Of a stretch of 64,000 nucleotides of DNA, positions 11,821 to 19,911 are shown piece by piece. The DNA comes from Sulfurisphaera javensis. GTDB taxonomy: Archaea; Thermoproteota; Thermoprotei_A; Sulfolobales; Sulfolobaceae. The DNA lies in the NCBI RefSeq assembly GCF_041154675.1, contig NZ_AP031322.1, forward strand, positions 1,116,001-1,180,000, in the 5' to 3' direction. Within the stretch, counting starts at the first letter, position 1. Each line of letters opens with the position of its first letter. The position numbers and the translations under genes are program-made. The notes under the pieces are model-generated. The model did no database searches, was not told the DNA's origin, and saw only the letters and a list, made by a program, of their open reading frames with translations.

Positions 11821-11828
11821 TTTAAAAT
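11821..11828 (+). promoter_or_regulatory. TATA box of the DsrE-like gene
   Basis: TTTAAAAT lies 26 bases before the ATG at 11851, the spacing of a leaderless archaeal transcript. This decides the start in favour of 11851 over the in-frame ATG at 11818. Confidence 0.5.
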
Positions 11829-11850
11829 GCTTTGCATAATTAAAGTATTT

Positions 11851-12213
11851 ATGAACGATAAGGTATTGTTTGTTTTCATGACTGGAAGGGAGAATATGGC
11901 AAAACTATTAGCTAATATTGGAATGGCTGGTAAAATTAAATCTGTTGATCCTAATATAACAGTAGAGATGATTTTCTTAACTCCTGCAGTAGAGGTGTTA
12001 AATAAAAAACAAGTTATTTTTAGGCCTATAATAGATACTATAAAGGATGCTAAAAAGGTAGGGGTAAAAGTAGTAGCTTGTGAAGTTGCAATGAAAAATG
12101 TGGGACTTGATAAGGAGGATATAGAAGATGGATTAGTTGATGAATATGCACCAATAGGAGGAATTTATGTTTTGAATAAGATAAAAGAGGGATATGAAGT
12201 ATTAACAATCTAG
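11851..12213 (+). CDS. DsrE/DsrF-like family protein
   Basis: A protein of about 120 residues with the DsrE fold pattern: the first strand KVLFVFMTG, helix ENMAKLLANIGMAG, FLTPAVEVLNK, and the second half DAKKVGVKVVACEVAMKNVGLDKEDI ending in a short GGIYVLNKIKEG helix. The Cys in VVACEVAM is at the position used by DsrE-like sulfur carriers and YchN-like proteins. In sulfur-metabolising archaea such proteins bind sulfane sulfur, but no sulfur-oxidation neighbours are present. It sits inside the island interval and is preceded by a good TATA box. Confidence 0.8.
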   Translation: MNDKVLFVFMTGRENMAKLLANIGMAGKIKSVDPNITVEMIFLTPAVEVLNKKQVIFRPIIDTIKDAKKVGVKVVACEVAMKNVGLDKEDIEDGLVDEYAPIGGIYVLNKIKEGYEVLTI

Positions 12214-12371
12214 ATTTTTTATTGTTAAATTAAATTTTACTAAAAATCTTATTGAGACTTATAGAAAGTACTTTTTGGACTTTTTAGTTTAAACGAAAAC
12301 TAAAGTTATGTATATCTAAAATTTTCGGTTTTGTGTCTAGATTATTTAAAAATCTTAACTTGTAGATCACT

Positions 12372-12622
12372 ATGATAAGTATTGCTTCAGATAGGTCATT
12401 TGATAGTGAAGTAGATCATATAATAGATACCATTATCGATTTAAAGAGGAAATATAATTTAAATATAGAGCATAAAATATTTGGTAATATTTTAGAATTT
12501 AGGATGAAAAGTAAAAATAGTTATAATGAAGTAAAATTTGTAATAAGAAGAGATGATAAATTAATTGTAGATATTTTTCTGAAAATGATTCTTTATTGGG
12601 TGAAATACTATGGAAAGTGTAA
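12372..12622 (+). pseudogene. Hypothetical protein with a probable frameshift near its end
   Basis: The frame starts at ATG 12372, about 24 bases after the TATA-like ATTTAAAAA (12344-12352), so a leaderless start is likely. The first 68 residues or so look like a real small alpha/beta protein (MISIASDRSFDSEVDHI onward). Near the TTTTT at about 12574 the sensible reading shifts: the original frame runs on into the next gene, while a neighbouring frame gives [16 protein letters not shown] and a stop at 12620-12622. That stop overlaps the next gene's ATG in normal operon style. I therefore read it as a gene with a one-base frameshift. Family not recognised. Confidence 0.45.
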
Positions 12623-13086
12623 CTTCATTTATTTTAGTTATGGCTACTGTTGTATTAGGGCTTGTCGCTGTAGGATTATTTGCTTCTTATGGAAGTATTA
12701 CTTATGCTAATACTGTTAGTTTGAAACAAGCTCAAGAGTATTCTGCTGGTTTAAGAATAACAGTAGGAAAGGTAGATGGTAATGAAGTTCCTGTTCTTAT
12801 TAATGATTATGATTATAATGGGTCAATATATCTTGTAGCATTTTATTCAAAGTATAATAATCCTAATTATTTCACTTCTCAATATGCTGAAATTAATTCT
12901 ACTGCTTCTCTCTCTGGTAATGCCAAAATAAATAGTTTGAACAATGGTATTCTATACGAAGGTCAAATAAGTTATTATAAGACGTATACTGGTGATTTGC
13001 AGTTAGTAAGTGTTAAGCCTGGGTATTATACTATCTTGTGGATAATTATTGGGTATTATGAAGTTGGATATGAGGTGATTCAATGA
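12610..13086 (+). CDS. Secreted or membrane-anchored protein with pilin-like N-terminal helix
   Basis: A 158-residue protein not recognised. Residues about 4-27 form one hydrophobic helix ([20 protein letters not shown]), similar in placement to archaeal type IV pilin or FlaG/FlaF N-termini. The remainder is rich in Tyr, Asn, Ser and Gly, as in extracellular beta-rich proteins of Sulfolobales, and ends with a second hydrophobic stretch ([12 protein letters not shown]). Its stop overlaps the ATG of the next gene (ATGA at 13083). Surface location is inferred. No clear class III signal cleavage site was seen. Confidence 0.6.
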   Translation: MESVTSFILVMATVVLGLVAVGLFASYGSITYANTVSLKQAQEYSAGLRITVGKVDGNEVPVLINDYDYNGSIYLVAFYSKYNNPNYFTSQYAEINSTASLSGNAKINSLNNGILYEGQISYYKTYTGDLQLVSVKPGYYTILWIIIGYYEVGYEVIQ

Positions 13087-14369
13087 GTTCAGTAATAGGA
13101 ATGATATTTGTTTTGATTATAATGTTGTCAGTTATAATACCAGTAATGTATTTGGTAACTTCTACTCCTTCAAAGTATGAGGAGAGTTTAGCTTCTGTTC
13201 AGCCTAAAGTGGATGAGGCTGAAGAGCAGTAAAATGAAGTTAATAGTCCTTCATCACCTATTGGTTTCTATTATGATAATAGTACTGGCAATGCTTATAT
13301 TGTGTATTATAGCGAGCCTGCTGTTCCACTAAATATTTCGTATTTTCTAGGATATTCTGGAAATGATTTAAAAGTAATAAAGATTGGTGATCCTACTAAT
13401 ACTACATATAATGGTTATCCTGCTGTTGAGTATGATATAGGTGATTATACTGAGTTAGCTATGGTTACTTCGCTTGGTAATATAATATATGCCAATCCTA
13501 TTGTTAATTGTAACAGTAATACAGATTCAACGATGATAAGCCCTATGGAAATGTTTGCTATACAAGATGCTTATATGAATCCAAATAATGTAAAAACAGA
13601 TAATCCTTATTCTCTAACTTCTCATTATGTGATTAACTACTGTCAAACACCAGGGTTAACAGGATATGGTGTAGAAATAACTATAATAAGAGAGTATAAT
13701 TCTGGATGGCTTAATTTAACCATTGCTGGGGTTAAACCTTTCTCTGGTTCATCTGTAGAAGATCCTGATACGATTGGATTTTATGCGCCTACAACTTATG
13801 GAAATATGTATGGCCAAATAGAGTGGTGTTCTAACTCTATGTTATTCAATATATCATATGATGGAAATCCAAAGGATTGGGGTCTTACTCCATATTTCTA
13901 TGCTGGAGTCTATACGTCTGTTCAATATAATAATATATTTCCAGCAAACATAGACTTTTATTTTGAAGGGAATCAGATTTACGTATATGTCATTCATGAT
14001 GGGAAAGAATTAGAATTACCTAATATTAAACCTGTGGATTTGCCTCCTAATTCTAATTTTGGGTGTCCCCCACTTCCACCAGGATTCCAAGACAAATATT
14101 TTACTCCATTGTATGAAGTAAATTACTCTGTTTCGATATGGGGTCCTTTACCAGCAGATTCGTATAAGGATACTACACTATCAATGTCTAATAGTTTTCC
14201 ATTTAGTCCTATACAAATGAAGCCATACACTATCCCTGATGGTAATGCTGTCGCTTTCTGTTATTATTATCCAGTAAATAATGATTACGTTCCAATTCCT
14301 ATAGGGGCTCCTATAGAAATTTTCATAGACAATGGAATGATACTAAGTAGTGTTCAATCTTCAATTTAG
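13083..14369 (+). pseudogene. Surface-protein gene interrupted by an in-frame TAA
   Basis: The frame starts at ATG 13083, overlapping the previous stop by four bases. It encodes an N-terminal membrane helix ([20 protein letters not shown], residues 5-24), then a charged linker ending DEAEEQ, and then TAA at 13230-13232. The same frame continues without a further stop to 14369, giving about 378 more residues of Tyr/Asn/Pro-rich, beta-type extracellular sequence. The first ATG-like start after the stop is far downstream. One nonsense mutation in an otherwise intact 428-codon gene explains this best. With the two genes before it, it forms a small operon for a putative cell-surface structure. Confidence 0.6.
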
Positions 14370-14442
14370 TAAACATATAAGGCTATGTTTTGATAAGTTT
14401 TATTTAGAAAGTTTTTTTATCTAGATTAGAGAAATATTTTTT

Positions 14443-14832
14443 ATGAGTATAAAAGATCTTATAACGAAAGAGCCTATTACTATTTCTTCTTCGTCTTCTA
14501 TAAAAGAAGCAGCTAAAATGATGAGGGAGTATAATGTTGGTTCGTTACTTGTTACTAGTAATGGGAATGCGGTAGGAATAGTAACTGAAAGAGATATAAT
14601 TCAAGCTATTTCTGATGATATTTCATTAGAGGAAAAAGTTAGTAAGATAATGACAACTAACCTAGTTATGGCTGAAAGTAATATGGATGAAGGAGATGCT
14701 GCATTATTAATGGCTAATAAGAAAATAAGGCATTTAGTAGTTACTGAAAATGGAAAAATCATAGGTGTAATCTCTTTAAGGGATGTAGCTAAGGCTTTGG
14801 GTTTAGAAACTACAGATGCTAGTATATGGTGA
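14443..14832 (+). CDS. Small protein of two CBS domains
   Basis: A 129-residue stand-alone CBS pair. The first repeat ends [15 protein letters not shown] and the second [16 protein letters not shown], each with the RD motif typical of adenosyl-ligand binding; [20 protein letters not shown] opens the second repeat. Such proteins usually sense AMP, ATP or SAM and regulate partners in trans. No partner is evident. It lies inside the island interval and is convergent with an alcohol dehydrogenase fragment that starts at the next base. Confidence 0.88.
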   Translation: MSIKDLITKEPITISSSSSIKEAAKMMREYNVGSLLVTSNGNAVGIVTERDIIQAISDDISLEEKVSKIMTTNLVMAESNMDEGDAALLMANKKIRHLVVTENGKIIGVISLRDVAKALGLETTDASIW

Positions 14833-15090
14833 TTACTCAGGAATTATTAAGCTTCTTATAGCTTCTCCTTGATTTAATAATTTTACTGCTTCGTTAATTT
14901 CTTCTAATTTGAATTTGCCAGTTACTAATTTTGTTGGATCGTATTTACCCAATTTTACTAGGTCTAATAATCTTGGCATATCTACTCTTGGTCTTCCTCC
15001 ATAGTTTCCTATTATGGTTATTCCATTTCTCACTATATTAGCTCTAACACTCAAAAAACTTGGGATCCCAGCAGGATTAACTTGATTGAA
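14833..15090 (-). pseudogene. Zinc-type (MDR) alcohol dehydrogenase, C-terminal fragment
   Basis: The frame encodes about 85 residues matching the end of medium-chain dehydrogenases: [49 protein letters not shown] and a C-terminal RSLIIPE. The open frame extends upstream past the TTG at 15054 through NPAGIPSFL but loses protein-like character where palindrome copy P2 begins (15098). The cofactor and catalytic domains are missing, so this is a remnant cut at the repeat. Confidence 0.8.
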
Positions 15091-15097
15091 TTTTTCT

Positions 15098-15119
15098 CAG
15101 TTTACTGGGGAGTTAACTG
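15098..15119. repeat. Palindrome family copy P2
   Basis: CAGTTTACT, GGGG, AGTTAACTG: an inverted repeat with one mismatched pair around a GGGG loop. The flank TTTCTCAG on its left is shared with copies P3 (TTTCTCGG) and P5. It marks the point where the alcohol dehydrogenase fragment is truncated. Confidence 0.7.
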
Positions 15120-15208
15120 ATTGTAAAATAGTAATAATATTACTATTGCGTTATTAAAGATAATAACGCGAGAAACGAAAGATTAAATACCCCTTTTTGC
15201 AAAATCAG

Positions 15209-15297
15209 AAATCGGGGGATGAAGGGGATGAAGAACACAACACGAGATGAAGGGTAAATGACCAGCCTGCGCTGACCCAGACCCTCTCCATCCCCCT
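15209..15297 (+). ncRNA. Possible structured RNA A (weak box C/D features)
   Basis: A GC-rich island in AT-rich DNA. GGGGGATG near 15214 can pair with CATCCCCC near 15289-15297, closing about 65 bases that contain three GATGA motifs and one CTGA (15272-15275). The spacing is not canonical for box C/D sRNA. A TCTAATTAAGCTTA tract follows it, as after element B, so the two may be related. Strand is uncertain. Confidence 0.3.
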
Positions 15298-15390
15298 ATC
15301 ATATTATACTCCTCCCTTTCTAATTAAGCTTATCCTCCTAGAAAAGTAATTACAACTGTGGTAGTCTTTCTATCTGAAGATTATGAAATC

Positions 15391-15454
15391 GGGGCGGGAG
15401 TGGTGTTGAGTTTCCCGGCATCTAACAGTGACGAAGAGGGACAGAACTGACCCC
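15391..15454 (+). ncRNA. Box C/D sRNA-like element B
   Basis: The order and spacing fit an archaeal C/D guide RNA: terminal stem GGGG (15391-15394) with CCCC (15451-15454), C box GTGTTGA (15403-15409), 12 bases, D' box CTAA (15422-15425, one change from CTGA), two bases, C' box GTGACGA (15428-15434), 12 bases, D box CTGA (15447-15450). Both guide intervals are exactly 12 bases. It lies between palindromes P2 and P3, about 420 bases before the Argonaute 1 start. Targets were not identified. Confidence 0.5.
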
Positions 15455-15511
15455 TGTTTTCATTTTCTCATTTTATCTAATTAAGCTTAAACTACTTTAT
15501 CCATCTTTCTC

Positions 15512-15531
15512 GGTTTACTCCCCAGTTAACT
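15512..15531. repeat. Palindrome family copy P3
   Basis: GTTTACT, CCCC, AGTTAAC core with one mismatched pair. The left flank TTTCTCGG matches the left flanks of P2 and P5, although the loop is inverted (CCCC rather than GGGG). With P2 it brackets a 434-base segment that contains RNA-like elements A and B. Positions 15532-15870, to its right, hold no gene; they are AT-rich and must include the promoter of the Argonaute 1 operon. Confidence 0.7.
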
Positions 15532-15871
15532 ACAAATATGTGCAAATTCCTTCAAGATGGAAGAAGTTACCAAAATTTTTTGGAGGAATGATGATGGAAA
15601 AACTCCGTTTTAAACATGTAGGTATTACCTATGATGAAAATTTTTTCTCCGTTACTTACACATTAAAACTAACGTTTGGTAATATTTCATGTCCATTGGT
15701 ATTACTATAAATATACGTATTTTCATTCGAAAATAAGTAGGAGTTGTTTAGGAGATTGTTGGTAGTCTTTATTTTTAAAAAATAAAGGATAATACACAAT
15801 CTTCCATTAGATATAGATTTAAGTCAGGAGAAAAGAAAAAGATTAGGAGGGGCTCGGAGGTGTTGTAAGAG

Positions 15872-15970
15872 ATGTCTACTAATAATTCAAATCAAAACCA
15901 AGCTAATAACTTTAACGTTATATTTAGCGATGTTGATGCGACTTGTAATGTTAAAGGTGGCATAAAATGA
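15872..15970 (+). CDS. 32-residue ORF translationally coupled to Argonaute 1
   Basis: An ATG at 15872 follows a strong ribosome site GGAGGTG (15857-15863) by eight bases. It encodes 32 residues, starting MSTNNSNQNQ and ending NVKGGIK, and its TGA overlaps the Argonaute ATG in the string ATGA at 15967-15970. The good ribosome site and coupling suggest it is translated. The peptide is Asn/Gln-rich at its N-terminus with a single Cys; no family is recognised. It could be a leader that sets Argonaute dosage or a remnant of an ancestral N-terminal gene. Confidence 0.55.
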   Translation: MSTNNSNQNQANNFNVIFSDVDATCNVKGGIK

Positions 15971-17367
15971 TGACAAGCCAAACTGATTATGTTACACAAC
16001 TTAATGAGGCGACTATAAAAGTCATTTTAGGGAGGAACGCCAAGCATCATATTCCAGAATTTATAACAGTGTTAAAACCTTATAAAAAAGCCGATATTAG
16101 CATAAGGGTATTAGCGTTAGGTAATATTTCTGAAGAGTACAAGAACATAGTAGCAAAATTGTTAGATGGCCTTTATAATAGAGGGAAAGATCCTATTAGT
16201 GGCAGTCCTTATCAATGGCCTTATCTTAATTCTAGAGGCTCGAATTTAAGCAAGGTCTTTAATATTAAATATGAGTTCGACCAAAATCTGGAGGTAGTTA
16301 ACCTTGATGAAATAAAGAAGGACATATCAAATTTTTTTGACTACACTGATAAAAGATATACTGTACACCTAGTTGTTGGTGAAGAGAAATCATTTAACCA
16401 ATTTCATGATATACTCAAGGTATACGCTAAGATAGAAGGAGTTAGATTACAATTCATTAAATTATCTACTCTTCGAAAAATTTTTCATAAAATGTATAAG
16501 TATGCTATTCCATTGAATCTTGCTATCCAATTTTTAGCTAAGAGTGGAGATGGTACTCCATGGATCCCAGACCAAGAAGTATATAAAGAGATTTCGAAGG
16601 AATATGGTATATCTAACGGTCTAGTCATTGGAATATCATTCGCTAGGCCGCATGAGAAAATAGTATACGGTGTTGGTTTCTTCTCAACTTTTAATAATTA
16701 TTATCAAAAGTTCGAGTTAGAAGAGTTCGAGTTAGAAGAATCATTGAATACCTCAGAAGGACTGTACGTTCCAAAAGATAAGATGGCAGATCTACTAGAG
16801 AAGGGACTTAGATGGTATAGAGAAGTAGTTCATTCAGATCCACCATTAGTTATTATTTATAAGACTTCACCACTCCATAAGGAAGAAAAGGAGGCAATAA
16901 AAGACGTACTAGGAAATACTAGATGGGTATTCATTCATGCACAATATACTACTAGTGAAAGACTTTTTGATACTTCTAAAGAAGATTTTTATGTCGAAAG
17001 GGGTACGGTGTGGGTACAGCGAAGAAATAAATGGAAACCAGAGTCAGATGATTTTTACCATAGCAAGGTTACAATTGCAGCTACTGGTTACATCAAGCCT
17101 GTTATCCTAGGTAAGGTACCTTATATACCACCATTAGGAACCCCAAAACCGATTAGGTTAAACATATTTACTAACATAGATATTAACCCAGAAGCTGTAG
17201 CTAAAGTAACACTCCTCCAAATTAAGGCTGATTGGGAACATCTAAACATTAAGTCAAGAAAAATAGCAGTTCTTAAGTACTCAAATAGATTTGCAAGACT
17301 CTTACAATGTGCGCTTAAAAATGGTATTGATGGTTTTAGAAAAGCCGATATAAGGGATATATTGTAA
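15967..17367 (+). CDS. Short prokaryotic Argonaute (MID-PIWI), catalytically inactive, SiAgo-like
   Basis: At 466 residues it has the length of a MID-PIWI short Argonaute without N and PAZ domains. The MID domain spans about 130-200 (YTVHLVVGEE onward, with a basic TLRKIFHKMYKYA helix suited to a guide 5' phosphate) and ends GTPWIP, the usual MID/PIWI junction. PIWI begins VIGISFARPH at 220, where the first catalytic Asp of the DEDX tetrad is Ser. The C-terminal KIAVLKYSNRFARLL is the usual PIWI ending. Family knowledge: SiAgo of S. islandicus has this form and signals through Aga1 and Aga2. GGTGG precedes the ATG by six bases. The gene is coupled to a 32-codon ORF and followed by an N-lobe-like gene. 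Confidence 0.82.
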   Translation: MMTSQTDYVTQLNEATIKVILGRNAKHHIPEFITVLKPYKKADISIRVLALGNISEEYKNIVAKLLDGLYNRGKDPISGSPYQWPYLNSRGSNLSKVFNIKYEFDQNLEVVNLDEIKKDISNFFDYTDKRYTVHLVVGEEKSFNQFHDILKVYAKIEGVRLQFIKLSTLRKIFHKMYKYAIPLNLAIQFLAKSGDGTPWIPDQEVYKEISKEYGISNGLVIGISFARPHEKIVYGVGFFSTFNNYYQKFELEEFELEESLNTSEGLYVPKDKMADLLEKGLRWYREVVHSDPPLVIIYKTSPLHKEEKEAIKDVLGNTRWVFIHAQYTTSERLFDTSKEDFYVERGTVWVQRRNKWKPESDDFYHSKVTIAATGYIKPVILGKVPYIPPLGTPKPIRLNIFTNIDINPEAVAKVTLLQIKADWEHLNIKSRKIAVLKYSNRFARLLQCALKNGIDGFRKADIRDIL

Positions 17368-17381
17368 AGGACGTGATATAC

Positions 17382-18077
17382 ATGGTTTTGGAAACTAATG
17401 TTTACATATCAGACAGTGAAATAAACGAGATAAGTCTTTCTTGTGTCGACCTAAAAAACGAAGGAGATGCTTATAAGGTACTTAATGAACTGGCTGAAAA
17501 AGGGATTTTTGCTGTCCCAAGGGAAAACAAATTATACTTCACAACATTAGAAGAGGACGAGAAGACTAGGAAAATACTTGAAGAAGTGCTAAGTAAAATA
17601 GATGTTAAGCCTTCAATACAAAAGGACTGCAAGAAGATAAATCCAGAAGAAAATATAGATTACTTCAGAATAATCATGTCTAATGCAATCAGATACCATA
17701 TATTAAATAAAAGGAAACTAAGCTATCAACTACCAAACACAGGATCTGGAATCTATATATGTACTGAAAAAGTAAGAATTAATAACATAGAGGTTTGTAG
17801 GGGATTAAGATTAACTATTGATGTGTTTGATAATAGGGTTGAAATTAGTGCTGAATACAAAGTTAAAGTTCTTAATGAAAATAAGAAACTTAGTAAAGAA
17901 ATGATAAGAAAAATTAGGGAACTCAGCCTCATTAAGCCAAAGAATAGGTATAATTATATACTCGAAGTTATGAAAGATCTTTTTGAAGATCATGATAGTA
18001 TCACTATACAAATATCACAAGACATGAGAATCAACTTTAGAAGAATGGATTTTCCTTTTTATACAACTTCAAATTGA
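17382..18077 (+). CDS. Argonaute-associated protein 1 (Aga1-like; N-lobe/APAZ-like)
   Basis: About 231 residues. The ATG at 17382 is preferred over an in-frame GTG at 17373 because that GTG belongs to a GTGAT ribosome site four bases before the ATG. The second half, with RYHILNKRKLSYQLP, then GLRLTIDVFDNRVEISAEYKV, resembles the N-terminal/L1 part of Argonautes. I infer that it supplies the missing lobe, forming a guide-binding heterodimer with the short Argonaute, as Aga1 does in S. islandicus. It starts 14 bases after the Argonaute stop. It has no membrane helices and no recognisable catalytic motif. Confidence 0.68.
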   Translation: MVLETNVYISDSEINEISLSCVDLKNEGDAYKVLNELAEKGIFAVPRENKLYFTTLEEDEKTRKILEEVLSKIDVKPSIQKDCKKINPEENIDYFRIIMSNAIRYHILNKRKLSYQLPNTGSGIYICTEKVRINNIEVCRGLRLTIDVFDNRVEISAEYKVKVLNENKKLSKEMIRKIRELSLIKPKNRYNYILEVMKDLFEDHDSITIQISQDMRINFRRMDFPFYTTSN

Positions 18078-18189
18078 CTGAAAAGAACTAAAACGTCTAT
18101 TCCATTTCTATGTTAACAAAATCTATATGACCTCTTCAGTAGAAGTCGTTCAACCTAAGGAGATAAAAACTAACCATAAAATATGTTAT

Positions 18190-19239
18190 TTAATTTGATG
18201 ATTTATTTTCCTTCAATTTGTCAGAGATAAGATCATATAGGAAAAATACAAATGGTGGAACAGTTACTATAATCTCAATGATTTCCTTTGAAGGTAATGA
18301 AATAAATGGTAGTGCTAAAAGTATGCTAATTAAAATTAATAGAATTATTAAATATGTCTTGAGTGTCCTAATAGTTTTCTCAAGTTTTTCACTATTTTCA
18401 ATTAACTTCTTTGCTTTTTCTGAACTTTGACCTACAACATATACCGTTTTATCAAAATCAAGTTTTTTAAGTGCAATAAGGAGAATAAACAGTTTTTCAT
18501 TTGGTGGTACTTCCTCAAATGTAGGGTCATATTCAATTCCGAGGGACTTGAAATACTCTTGTACTTCACTTATGAAACTAATTTTACCTAATTCGTTTAG
18601 TATACTCTCCTCTTGTATTCCAGAGCTAGATCCGAATAGTAAGTATGCAAGTGTTGCCTCTAACAAGTTACTTCTATCAAATACCTCATTTATATTAATA
18701 TCAATGCTGTATTGTTGGTTCTGTAGTTTGTGATACAAATAATAATATAAAAGAACCTTTTTGTTAGAGTTAGCAAACTCATGTATGTCTACATTTAAAT
18801 ATGCCAGTAAGAATCCTAGTTCTTCTGGGTAAGGAGCTCCGGCTATTTTATAATATGACCTCTTTTCCAGAATCTCTTTCAACTTTTTCTTAAGACCTCT
18901 TATATTTTCATTGTCTTCAGTCTTTTCGATTATGTATAGATATATTGCAGTAGCAAGGCCTTCCTCCCAATTATCCTCTATAAAAGCTGGGTACTTGAAA
19001 TAATAATCCACTTTCTTATTTATTTCCTCCAGTAAGCTGTCTCTTTCTGGTGCACCTAAATCAAATTCACCCGAAACATATTTAAATAAATATGCCCAGG
19101 CCCTAGTTAGTTCAGATGTATCTACCCTTAATAAGAGATTATCACCAATTCTTTTTAATTTAATAAAATAAGGGGCATAAACCACCCTGGGTTTAATGTC
19201 AGCGTTAGTCTTATTTTTTCTGAGATTACCTAATAGCAT
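18190..19239 (-). CDS. Two-helix membrane protein, candidate effector (Aga2-like)
   Basis: A 349-residue protein with a soluble, mostly helical N-terminal region of about 285 residues and two C-terminal membrane helices: about 292-311 (YLIILLILISILLALPFISL) and 321-338. The tail is short and charged (KLKENKSSN). It has no signal peptide. It is convergent with the Argonaute 1 operon, 112 bases away. In the S. islandicus SiAgo system the effector Aga2 is a membrane-associated protein that depolarises the membrane; size, topology and position make this the likely counterpart (inference). AGGTAAA precedes the ATG. Having its own promoter allows separate expression of the effector. Confidence 0.6.
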   Translation of the reverse strand: MLLGNLRKNKTNADIKPRVVYAPYFIKLKRIGDNLLLRVDTSELTRAWAYLFKYVSGEFDLGAPERDSLLEEINKKVDYYFKYPAFIEDNWEEGLATAIYLYIIEKTEDNENIRGLKKKLKEILEKRSYYKIAGAPYPEELGFLLAYLNVDIHEFANSNKKVLLYYYLYHKLQNQQYSIDININEVFDRSNLLEATLAYLLFGSSSGIQEESILNELGKISFISEVQEYFKSLGIEYDPTFEEVPPNEKLFILLIALKKLDFDKTVYVVGQSSEKAKKLIENSEKLEKTIRTLKTYLIILLILISILLALPFISLPSKEIIEIIVTVPPFVFFLYDLISDKLKENKSSN

Positions 19240-19475
19240 TAAGCATTTTACCTGTATGTATTTATGAAAAGCTAAATTATATTTATTCTTTAACCCTGCA
19301 TGGTTTATAAAAACATCTTTATCTTGAATAATACCATATTAGAAGTTAGCAAATTCAACAACTACTATTTACTACTACTAAGCTTATGATTGAATAAGCA
19401 ATGTTTCAGCTATTTATGTGTACGTAAGGATCCTTCCTTCCTCCCCTTCCTCTTCCTTCTCTACATAAAAAATCT

Positions 19476-19524
19476 CTAAAAAATGTAAAAAATTCAATTA
19501 GCTTATAATTAGCTAAAAATTAGC
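19476..19524. repeat. AT-rich repeat, copy X
   Basis: This segment matches 22446-22496 closely: CTAAAAAAT, a poly-A tract, TTCAATTAGCT, then TTAGCT and AAAATTAGC in the same order. Each copy is preceded by a pyrimidine-rich run (CTTCCTCTTCC type) and, about 100 bases earlier, by TATTTACTACTACT (near 19365 here). A palindrome copy follows each: P4 after this one, P7 after the other. The AATTAGCT units are internally repetitive. Function unknown. Confidence 0.6.
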
Positions 19525-19610
19525 CTACGTAAAAATTCAAGTTTGCAAATTGTTTTTTCTATCTCTTTTTAGGTGAGTAGTAGTTATACCAGCTATAGGA
19601 TTTTTAGCTT

Positions 19611-19626
19611 TTTACTGGGGAGTAAA
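19611..19626. repeat. Palindrome family copy P4
   Basis: TTTACT, GGGG, AGTAAA: a perfect six-base-arm inverted repeat, 77 bases before P5. The promoter-proximal flank of the membrane effector gene is to the left. Confidence 0.65.
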
Positions 19627-19702
19627 CTGAAAAGTTTACATTGTAGATAAAAAATTAGAAAAAGACTAGATAGGCTGTTTGTTTATTTCAATTTGTTTCT
19701 CT

Positions 19703-19724
19703 CAGTTTACTGGGGAGTAAATTG
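19703..19724. repeat. Palindrome family copy P5
   Basis: CAGTTTACT, GGGG, AGTAAATTG with the shared left flank TTTCTCT. A decayed coding-like segment begins directly to its right. Confidence 0.65.
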
Positions 19725-19739
19725 CCATAATTTGCAAAC

Positions 19740-19905
19740 GTTGATACACAGAAAACTTAGGTTTAATGTTCCGGGCGGAGTAGATCACGATGGTAGTACA
19801 ATATCTGGCTTCTCCCCGCCACAGACTTTCTGCCCTCATTTATGTAATCATGAACATAGAGCGATAACGTATAATGACTTTCCGGAAACAATAACATTGG
19901 TAATC
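19740..19905 (+). pseudogene. Decayed coding remnant with the DFPET signature
   Basis: The plus-strand frame reads KLRFNVPGGVDHDGSTISGF, later CPHLCNHEHRAITYNDFPET. The stretch around NDFPET has counterparts in the spacers at about 41076 and 43456 (YKDFPETVVLLSKHS and MGVPETVALLSKHI). Conservation of the reading frame in three places, each without an intact gene, indicates remnants of one mobile or viral gene. The Cys/His cluster suggests a zinc-binding protein. Family not identified. The GC-rich GGGCGGAG...CCCCGCC section can also fold. Confidence 0.35.
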
Positions 19906-19911
19906 CTCAGC

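Noticed and set aside
13230-13232. Programmed recoding (selenocysteine or pyrrolysine) at the in-frame stop
   Set aside because: The codon is TAA, not TGA or TAG, and no supporting element was seen.
12610-14369. Archaellum or typical type IV pilus operon
   Set aside because: Only N-terminal helices resemble pilins. No ATPase, membrane platform or clear class III signal peptide is present.
15967-17367. Active, slicing Argonaute
   Set aside because: The first catalytic Asp of the PIWI tetrad is replaced by Ser (VIGIS), so guided cleavage is unlikely.
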